This document shows positions 7,801 through 11,162 of a stretch of DNA of 11,162 bases, in pieces. Position 1 is the first letter of the stretch, and each line of letters starts with the position of its first letter. The notes beneath the pieces were generated by a model. It was not told the origin of the DNA, made no database searches, and saw nothing but the letters and a program-made list of their open reading frames with translations. A program made the translations under genes and the position numbers. Source of the DNA: a bacterium (GTDB lineage Bacteria; Actinomycetota; Thermoleophilia; Solirubrobacterales; 70-9); contig PKER01000024.1 of assembly GCA_002919115.1 (NCBI GenBank), positions 1 to 11,162 of the forward strand. Reading direction: 5' to 3'.

Positions 7801-8416
7801 CGCCGGGTACCCGGTGCTGACGATCCCGGCCGGGTACGGGACGGGCGCCATGGGGCGCAACCCGATCGGCGTGAGCTTGGTCGGGGCGGCCTTCGACGAG
7901 GCCGGCGTGCTCGCCGCCGGGTACGCGCTCGAGCAGGGGATGGACGTGCGCAAGGCGCCGAGCTGGACGAACCCGAGCATGTGGCGGTGCGTGCCGCTCA
8001 GCGAGTTCTTCTCGCCGCACCACTGCCACCCGGGCGACCTGCTCGTCCAGTCGCTGAGCGAGCCGGCGCTCGAGGCCAAGGCCACGACGGCCAAGGCCAA
8101 GGTGCCGGCGAAGGCGAAGCGCGTGCGCGTCACGCTGACGGCGACGAACGCGGACCGGGCCCCGGACGCCGCGGTCCTCGTGCCGAGCGGAAAGGTGTCG
8201 CTCTGCGTGACGGTCCCGAAGCGCAAGGCGCGCGTCGTGGGCGCCGCCTGCGCGACCCGCGAGGGGATCGTCGCAGGCGAATCGGTGAGCAAGCGGTTCA
8301 CCCTGGCGCTGAAGCCGGGTGCCCGCGGCAAGGCGGTCAAGGTGACGCTCACCGCGAGCGCGCCGGAGGCCGGGACCGACCGCGCCACGGTGCGCTTGAA
8401 GGTCAAGCGCCGCTGA
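4853..8416 (+). CDS. Secreted tandem amidase-signature protein (active N-terminal domain, degenerate second domain)
   Basis: The 1187-residue protein starts with a Sec-type signal peptide (basic n-region, hydrophobic core 14-27, likely cleavage after ASA at 31-33). Domain 1 (about 38-525) is an amidase-signature enzyme, the family that hydrolyses amides through Ser-cisSer-Lys. Its triad is Lys116 (PVLLKDLID), Ser195 (NPSGSSSG) and Ser219 (TETSGSI). The spacing of 79 and 24 residues equals that of the Stenotrophomonas peptide amidase (Lys123, Ser202, Ser226). Domain 2 (about 563-1045) repeats the fold: TSEELVQAYLARI, GIPVLLHDGID, PPGGSSAG, PSMWRC. However, His641 replaces the lysine and Gln745 replaces the nucleophile, with Ser721 retained. 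A Lys/Ala-rich linker (about 1074-1090) and a probable beta-sandwich with Cys1118/Cys1133 end the protein. The substrate is unknown. The frame stays open upstream to 4448, but that part overlaps tmRNA and is not coding. Confidence 0.9.
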   Translation: MTSRTLPPSSRALRVLAAGLLALLALWAPRASAQPIDLDNLDGLEAVEMMEAGELTSVELTKAYIKRIEALNKSGPGLNAVTQLNRNALKEAARMDRLRAQGKVLSPAHGLPVLLKDLIDVKGMYTSAGNFSLRNSFPETDSGVAKKLREAGVVILGKVGLSEYANSFGNQPSGFANLTGQVLNALDADQNPSGSSSGTGAAGAAALSMLTVGTETSGSIISPSRAQGLVGLRPTVGLVPGYGIAPIRLSQDTAGPMDRTVANAALTLTAIAGTDPVNDAYYKRYWGPGIDPEDIVPPPPDELPDYLSALDPDFVQGKRIGYNGSSPEILEAVEALEDAGAIMVPRPVIDAGSLPNLPGGGEQHMAIDMYYERLGPNAPIRSLEEEIADNRANEHEALKFGNNSHVNAARVEWGWNTPWYEQFSSILPVRKEMAQTSIERMLQNDTPNDPSDDFIAILGSVSQGPLAGYPAITVPMGYSATDRRAVSVTINGGPYSERDLLGIAYVLEQATKKRVSPLELNPSMYRCADLEPAPPFAERGDCNPTYDEIMELIGEVRELDFPLETTSVKELRGMLKAGRITSEELVQAYLARIAVANAEGPAIQAVREINANAIEEARALDVERAESGPRGPLHGIPVLLHDGIDAEGLPTTGGSIALQGQAPDHDSEIAARLKAAGAIILGKTNTSELNGLFSSSMPDGYSSLGGQVLMPSDTDDPPGGSSAGAAAATASGMAAMTVGMETSPQTAELTGPAAVNGVVGLKPTVGRVSRDGVMPVAKSQDSPGPIAQTVWDVAAQLQVIAGPDPDDPATMSAPPVPDYLAALNENALNGARVAVVAGSASPYADVVKTLGELGATTEVVSTAPSDPAPPDIVAREFKRDLNAYLAQTPGGNADSLAEIIAYNEDHAVEGLKYGQGRLVSAEAVNLADPSQNAAYEADREAGLEWSQGFIDDLLANGTPGDPSDDFDVIVVPSDDQLIGIADRAGYPVLTIPAGYGTGAMGRNPIGVSLVGAAFDEAGVLAAGYALEQGMDVRKAPSWTNPSMWRCVPLSEFFSPHHCHPGDLLVQSLSEPALEAKATTAKAKVPAKAKRVRVTLTATNADRAPDAAVLVPSGKVSLCVTVPKRKARVVGAACATREGIVAGESVSKRFTLALKPGARGKAVKVTLTASAPEAGTDRATVRLKVKRR

Positions 8417-8439
8417 TCGGAATCCGACGAGGGGGTTGG

Positions 8440-8468
8440 GCCCCGGCGCTCCACGTGGGCGCTGGGGC
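8440..8468 (+). terminator. Stem-loop after the amidase gene, possible terminator
   Basis: GCCCCGGCGC pairs with GCGCTGGGGC (10 base pairs, one G-U) around a 9-base loop, starting 24 bases after the amidase stop. There is no T-tract. It may end or stabilise the amidase transcript, or it may be read through into the small secreted protein gene. Confidence 0.4.
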
Positions 8469-8558
8469 TCGCTCGCGTTCGGGGCGCTGGCCTAGCCGCG
8501 TCGCCTCGCTCGGCTTAGGATCGGCTCCACCGCAAATCCCGAATCGAAGGAGAGGTCA

Positions 8559-9041
8559 ATGCTCAGGAGAGTTCTTGCCGCCCTCGTGGCGACGGCAGCG
8601 GCGGGCGCCGGTGTCGCGTTCGCCACGGGGATCGCCTCCGGCACCCCGGGCGGCTCGGGCTTCGACCGCACGCAGGTCAAGCACGAGATCCTCGACCTCA
8701 GCGTGCACCGCGTCGCGGCGCCCAGCGCGCCACAGGCGCGCGCGCTCGCGCTCCGCGCGAAGAAGAAGAAGAAGCAGAAGCCGGTCCGCATCAGGTTCTA
8801 CGAGACCCAGGAGTTCCAGATCGGGGACGGCGAGGCCCCGGGCGACTACCTGCGCTGCCCGAGGAACCACAAGGCGATCGGCGGCTACTTCGGCGCCGTG
8901 GCCGTCGACGTGGCGCTCACCGCCTCGTTCCCGGACAGAAACCCGCGCCGGTGGTTCGTCGGCGTCACCAAGTTCGGCGTCGCGGAGCCGAACCCCACCT
9001 CGGCGGCCTTCGGCGTGGTGTGCGCGCAGAACGTGCGCTGA
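8559..9041 (+). CDS. Small secreted protein of unknown function
   Basis: The 160-residue protein begins with a signal peptide (MLRR, hydrophobic Ala/Val core to about residue 22). A variable Ala/Arg-rich region follows, with a five-lysine run at 68-72. The compact C-terminal part runs from about 76 to 160, with Cys100 in DYLRCPRNHKAIGGYFG and Cys155 in FGVVCAQ, probably a disulfide. Between them are a VALTASFPD segment and RRWFVGVTKFG, an alternating pattern suggesting beta strands. I recognise the layout (CP-x-x-x-KAI-GGY/F ... P ... W ... VC) as one seen in secreted proteins of related actinobacteria, but no function is known to me. The start is firm: ATG with AAGGAGAGG at 8547-8555, GGAG spaced 6 bases. 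The gene stands alone, 142 bases after the amidase and before a strong terminator. Confidence 0.8.
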   Translation: MLRRVLAALVATAAAGAGVAFATGIASGTPGGSGFDRTQVKHEILDLSVHRVAAPSAPQARALALRAKKKKKQKPVRIRFYETQEFQIGDGEAPGDYLRCPRNHKAIGGYFGAVAVDVALTASFPDRNPRRWFVGVTKFGVAEPNPTSAAFGVVCAQNVR

Positions 9042-9076
9042 GCCCATCCGCTCCCCGCACGGCCCCGTACAACGTG

Positions 9077-9105
9077 AGCGGCCCCGGCTCTCCGCCGGGG
9101 CCGCT
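9077..9105. terminator. Bidirectional stem-loop terminator
   Basis: AGCGGCCCCGGC and GCCGGGGCCGCT form a perfect 12-base-pair stem with the 5-base loop TCTCC, followed by TTCTCGTC-like pyrimidine-rich sequence. It sits between the convergent ends of the small secreted protein gene and the VOC gene, 35 and 32 bases away, so it probably serves both. The T-run is weak, as is usual in high-GC genomes. Confidence 0.8.
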
Positions 9106-9137
9106 TCTCGTCACGCCCTCCTTCGCGCGCCGCCGAC

Positions 9138-9527
9138 TCAGCCCAGGTCCATGTGGATGACCGCCCAGACGTGCCCGTCGGGGTCCTGGAAGGTCCGCTC
9201 GTACATCGGGCCCTGCTCCAGGGCGGGCGTCCACTCGCTGCCGCCGGCGGCAAGCGCCTTGTCGCAGAGCTCGTCGACCTCCTCGCGGCTCTCGGCGGAG
9301 ATCCCGAGGAGGAGCTCGGTGGCCGAGTGGGCGTCGGCGATGTCGCCCTTGATGAAGTCCCGGAACCGCTGCTCGGTGAGCAGCATCACGAAGACGTTGT
9401 CGGCGAGCACGAGGCACGCCGCGTTCTCGTCGGAGAACTGCTCGTTGAACTCGAAGCCGAGCGCGGCGAAGAAGTCGCGGCTGCGCTGCAGGTCCTTGAC
9501 GGGGAGGTTCGGGAAGACCATTCGCAT
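9138..9527 (-). CDS. VOC family protein (glyoxalase / bleomycin-resistance fold, COG3607-like)
   Basis: The 129-residue protein has the two-module VOC fold: FPNLPVKDLQRSRDFF (5-20), GFEFNEQFSDENAACLVL (24-41), VFVMLLTEQRFRDF (45-58), then SREEVDELCDKALAAGG (80-96) and the closing FQDPDGHVWAVIHMD (113-127). This pattern matches proteins annotated as predicted lactoylglutathione lyases. Real activity is rarely shown, and a role in binding or detoxifying a small molecule is the family expectation only. The start is ATG 9527 with AAGGAG 8 bases upstream, which excludes the longer open frame reaching back to 9986. It is the last gene of the arsR-AHSA1-VOC operon, 86 bases after the AHSA1 stop. Confidence 0.88.
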   Translation of the reverse strand: MRMVFPNLPVKDLQRSRDFFAALGFEFNEQFSDENAACLVLADNVFVMLLTEQRFRDFIKGDIADAHSATELLLGISAESREEVDELCDKALAAGGSEWTPALEQGPMYERTFQDPDGHVWAVIHMDLG

Positions 9528-9552
9528 CTCGGTGTCTCCTTTCGGTCCGGGG

Positions 9553-9567
9553 CCCGCGGGCCGCGGG
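9553..9567. repeat. Short GC inverted repeat inside the operon
   Basis: CCCGCGG-G-CCGCGGG is a perfect 7-base inverted repeat around one base, in the 86-base space between the AHSA1 and VOC genes. It overlaps a 12-base palindrome at 9551-9562. It could be an intercistronic mRNA structure that limits VOC expression, but it may be only compositional. Confidence 0.3.
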
Positions 9568-9613
9568 CTGGGTGGTTCGCTCTTCCCCCTTCGACCGGCG
9601 GGCCACGCGGAAC

Positions 9614-10123
9614 TCATCGCAGCGATCGCGCGACCTCCTCGAGCGCGTCCATGCTCTCCTGCATGCCGCCCTCCATCCCGGAGGCGATGATCCCGTCGCG
9701 CACCGACTGGTCGGGGCACTCGACGAGGACGGAGAGCCTGGTGCGCTCGCCGTCGCGGGCGAAGGTGGCCGTGTTCAGCGTCGCGGGCTCGTCGTCGTCC
9801 GGGCCCACCGCGCCGGGCATCTCGAAGACCTCCGTCGAGACCAGGCGCTCGCCCGGGACGATCTCGCGATAGGTCCCGTGGAACGCGACCTCCTGGCCCT
9901 CGTGCGTGCTCATCACGAACCGCCACCTGCCGCCCTCGCGCAGGTCGATCTCGGCGCTGGTCACCGTGCCGCGCTTGCCGCCCCACCAGCGCTTCACGAG
10001 CTCGGGGGTCGTGTACGCCCGGAAGACGAGCTCCGGGGGCGCGTCGAACTCGCGCTCGATCAGGATCTGCGTCGGGCTCGGCAGCGTCACCCTCGCCTTG
10101 CCGCTATGCGTCGTTGCAGTCAT
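9614..10123 (-). CDS. SRPBCC / AHSA1-domain protein
   Basis: The 169-residue protein has the START-like fold of Aha1-type small-molecule-binding proteins. Diagnostic blocks are IEREFDAPPELVFRAYTTPELVKRWWG (22-48), DLREGGRWRFVM (60-71), FHGTYREIVPGERLVST (81-97) and the C-terminal helix SGMEGGMQESMDALEEVA (148-165). The fold has a hydrophobic cavity, but its ligand in this subgroup is not known. It is routinely encoded next to an ArsR-type repressor, as here. The ATG start at 10123 lies within the end of the arsR gene (20-base overlap), with AGGAG directly before the ATG and a better-spaced GAGGAG further upstream, so translation is probably coupled to arsR. Confidence 0.92.
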   Translation of the reverse strand: MTATTHSGKARVTLPSPTQILIEREFDAPPELVFRAYTTPELVKRWWGGKRGTVTSAEIDLREGGRWRFVMSTHEGQEVAFHGTYREIVPGERLVSTEVFEMPGAVGPDDDEPATLNTATFARDGERTRLSVLVECPDQSVRDGIIASGMEGGMQESMDALEEVARSLR

Positions 10124-10460
10124 CTCCTAGCTCCTCTCGTTTGAGTTCCGAGAGCACCGCGTCGAGCTCGCCGAAGCGCTCCTCCAACGCCGCGGCGTAC
10201 CGGCTGACCCACTCGTGGATCGGCCGGAGCGCCTCCGGGTTGGCGCGGTAGAACCGCTGCCGCCCGTCGCTGCGGACGTGCACGGCACCCACCTCGCGCA
10301 GCACGCGCAGGTGCTTGGAGACCTGGGGCTGGGGGATCCCCAGCCGCTCGACGAGCTCCGAGACGGAGAGCTCCTCGGTGGCGACCAGGTCCAGGATCTC
10401 CCGGCGCCGCGGCTCCGCGACCGCGTTGAAGACGTCGGCTGTCGTCGCTGCCCTCGCCAT
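10104..10460 (-). CDS. ArsR/SmtB-family winged-helix repressor
   Basis: From ATG 10460 the protein has 118 residues. The winged helix-turn-helix covers about 9-75: FNAVAEPRRREILDLV, SVSELVERLGIPQPQVSKHLRVLREVG (recognition helix about 44-56), then the wing HVRSDGRQRFYRANP. A long C-terminal helix (80-110) probably forms the dimer. The metal-binding Cys motif of arsenic/cadmium sensors is absent (only Cys115), so it belongs to the non-metal group usually paired with AHSA1 proteins. The open frame could begin at TTG 10472, but that codon lies in the -10 box of a strong promoter. ATG 10460 is therefore chosen, although it has no Shine-Dalgarno sequence. It probably represses its own operon through the palindrome at 10474-10493. 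Confidence 0.92.
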   Translation of the reverse strand: MARAATTADVFNAVAEPRRREILDLVATEELSVSELVERLGIPQPQVSKHLRVLREVGAVHVRSDGRQRFYRANPEALRPIHEWVSRYAAALEERFGELDAVLSELKREELGDDCNDA

Positions 10461-10470
10461 CGTTCGGGCC

Positions 10471-10498
10471 AATATATACCGATATAGGAATATGTCAA
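10471..10498 (-). promoter_or_regulatory. Promoter of the arsR-AHSA1-VOC operon
   Basis: Reading the minus strand, a perfect -35 box TTGACA (10498-10493) is followed after 16 bases by the -10 box TATATT (10476-10471). This AT-rich island is unlike the surrounding sequence. Transcription should start near 10464, only a few bases before ATG 10460, so the mRNA would be leaderless or nearly so. Confidence 0.75.
10474..10493. promoter_or_regulatory. Palindromic operator, probable ArsR binding site
   Basis: The 20 bases follow the pattern ATATnCCnATATnGGnATAT, a palindrome with two mismatched pairs (16 of 20 positions symmetric). It fills the space between the -35 and -10 boxes and touches both, so a bound dimer would block RNA polymerase. 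That fits autorepression by the ArsR protein encoded just downstream. Confidence 0.7.
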
Positions 10499-10614
10499 GC
10501 GCAAGCGGCGATCCCGTCGCGCCGCTGGAATCGCGGCCCGCGCTCTGCGACCATGGGTCCCTCAGCCCAACGGGGGGCTTCGGAGACGAGGCTGGAGAAA
10601 CGGAGGGCTAAGCA

Positions 10615-11162
10615 ATGGGAAGCGAACTGGCAGGGCGACTCATCGCCGCGGCGGTGGCGCTGGCGGCGCTGGCGGTGGCCGGGCCGGCCACGGCGAACGC
10701 GGCGAAGAAGAACCCGAACATGCGCATCGCGACGCTCGCTGACCCCCCGGCCGCGCTGGCGCCGGGCGACGACATCGCGGTGCGGGGCGCGGTCAAGAAC
10801 CGCGGCAAGGCCGCAGCGAAGGCGAAGGTCAGCGCCACGCTGAGGGACACCCCGGCGGCGCAGAAGGGGCCGGTCCTGCTCGGCCGCAAGACGACCGCTG
10901 CGGTCAAGCCGGGCAAGCAGCGCAACTTCCGGATCGACGGCGCAGTGCCCGCGTCGCTCGAGCCGGGGACCTACTACCTGGTCGCCTGCGTCCGCAAGGG
11001 CGGCACGAAGGGCAAGCAGGTCTGCAAGAGCAGCAAGCAGGCGATCGAGGTGAGCCCCGCGGACACGGAGTTCACCCCGGGTAGCCGCAGCCTCGGCGAC
11101 GAGCTCTTCCCGCAGATCGGCAACGGCGGCTACGACGCGCTGCACTACACGATCGAGCTGAA
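10615..11162 (+). CDS. Secreted M1-type metallopeptidase with N-terminal CARDB-like domain, N-terminal part
   Basis: The frame is open to the right edge, giving 182 visible residues. The start is ATG with GGAGGG at 10602-10607, spaced 7 bases. A signal peptide covers about 1-29 (core AAAVALAALAVAG, cleavage near ANA). Residues about 35-147 look like a CARDB/immunoglobulin-like adhesion module: MRIATLADPPAALAPGDDIAVRG, VKNRGKAAAKAKVSATL, then LEPGTYYLVACV with Cys125 and Cys137 as a likely disulfide. From about 158 the sequence SLGDELFPQIGNGGYDALHYTIEL matches the opening of M1 zinc aminopeptidases of actinobacteria (GNGGYD-x-x-HY). The zinc site HExxH lies beyond the edge, so activity cannot be checked. 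The gene is divergent from the arsR operon, and the 154 bases between the two start codons hold the arsR promoter but no assignable promoter for this gene. Confidence 0.8.
   Translation, partial: MGSELAGRLIAAAVALAALAVAGPATANAAKKNPNMRIATLADPPAALAPGDDIAVRGAVKNRGKAAAKAKVSATLRDTPAAQKGPVLLGRKTTAAVKPGKQRNFRIDGAVPASLEPGTYYLVACVRKGGTKGKQVCKSSKQAIEVSPADTEFTPGSRSLGDELFPQIGNGGYDALHYTIEL

Noticed and set aside
8440..8468. Possible riboswitch or structured leader for the small secreted gene
   Set aside because: Only a simple GC hairpin is present, with no conserved riboswitch core. It is listed as a possible terminator instead.
7684..9690. 668-codon plus-strand open frame across the amidase end, small secreted gene and VOC gene
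   Set aside because: It overlaps three supported genes and a strong terminator, and its translation is Arg/Pro/Ser-rich without homology features.
9528..9986. Upstream extension of the VOC frame
   Set aside because: It runs through the AHSA1 gene in another frame. The VOC start at 9527 has a well-spaced AAGGAG and matches the normal family start.

Overview
The window is very GC-rich, with strong G/C bias at codon third positions. It looks like a chromosomal segment of a high-GC actinomycetote, most plausibly Thermoleophilia (Solirubrobacterales type). Pointers are several secreted Ala/Lys/Arg-rich proteins, a CARDB-like module, a CSYYAC-type flavin disulfide oxidoreductase and an mRNA-like tmRNA tag (ADSHEFALAA) close to the mycobacterial one. 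The taxonomic call is inference. There are no insertion sequences, phage genes, CRISPR arrays or rRNA/tRNA genes apart from tmRNA.

Layout, left half. The 5' part of a pyridine-nucleotide disulfide oxidoreductase gene runs off the left edge on the minus strand. Divergent from it is a membrane-anchored stand-alone SGNH-domain protein. It is followed by a LigD-type ATP-dependent DNA ligase that has the 3'-phosphoesterase and ligase domains but no polymerase domain. Convergent with the ligase, 9 bases away, is an M50 site-2-protease-like membrane metalloprotease. Divergent from that is ssrA (tmRNA, 4188-4556), an RNA gene that is easily missed because a long open frame runs through its 3' half. 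Its T-loop sequence is abnormal.

Middle. A 296-base gene-free stretch after ssrA carries two copies of a 45-base inverted-repeat element and an 11-base direct repeat. It leads into a 1187-residue secreted protein made of two tandem amidase-signature domains. The first has a complete Lys-Ser-Ser triad. The second has lost the lysine and the nucleophilic serine and looks like a pseudoenzyme. A Lys-rich linker and a probable beta-sandwich end the protein. A small secreted protein of unknown function follows, closed by a strong bidirectional stem-loop terminator.

Right half. A three-gene minus-strand operon encodes an ArsR-family repressor, an AHSA1/SRPBCC protein and a VOC (glyoxalase-fold) protein. 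The first two genes overlap by 20 bases. The promoter has a consensus -35 box, an AT-rich -10 box and a 20-base palindrome between and over them. It predicts an almost leaderless mRNA and autorepression. Divergent from this operon, and cut by the right edge, is a secreted M1-type metallopeptidase with an N-terminal CARDB-like domain.

No single new multi-gene system is evident. The observations most worth following are the degenerate tandem amidase, the odd tmRNA T-arm, the duplicated hairpin element and the compact ArsR promoter/operator.
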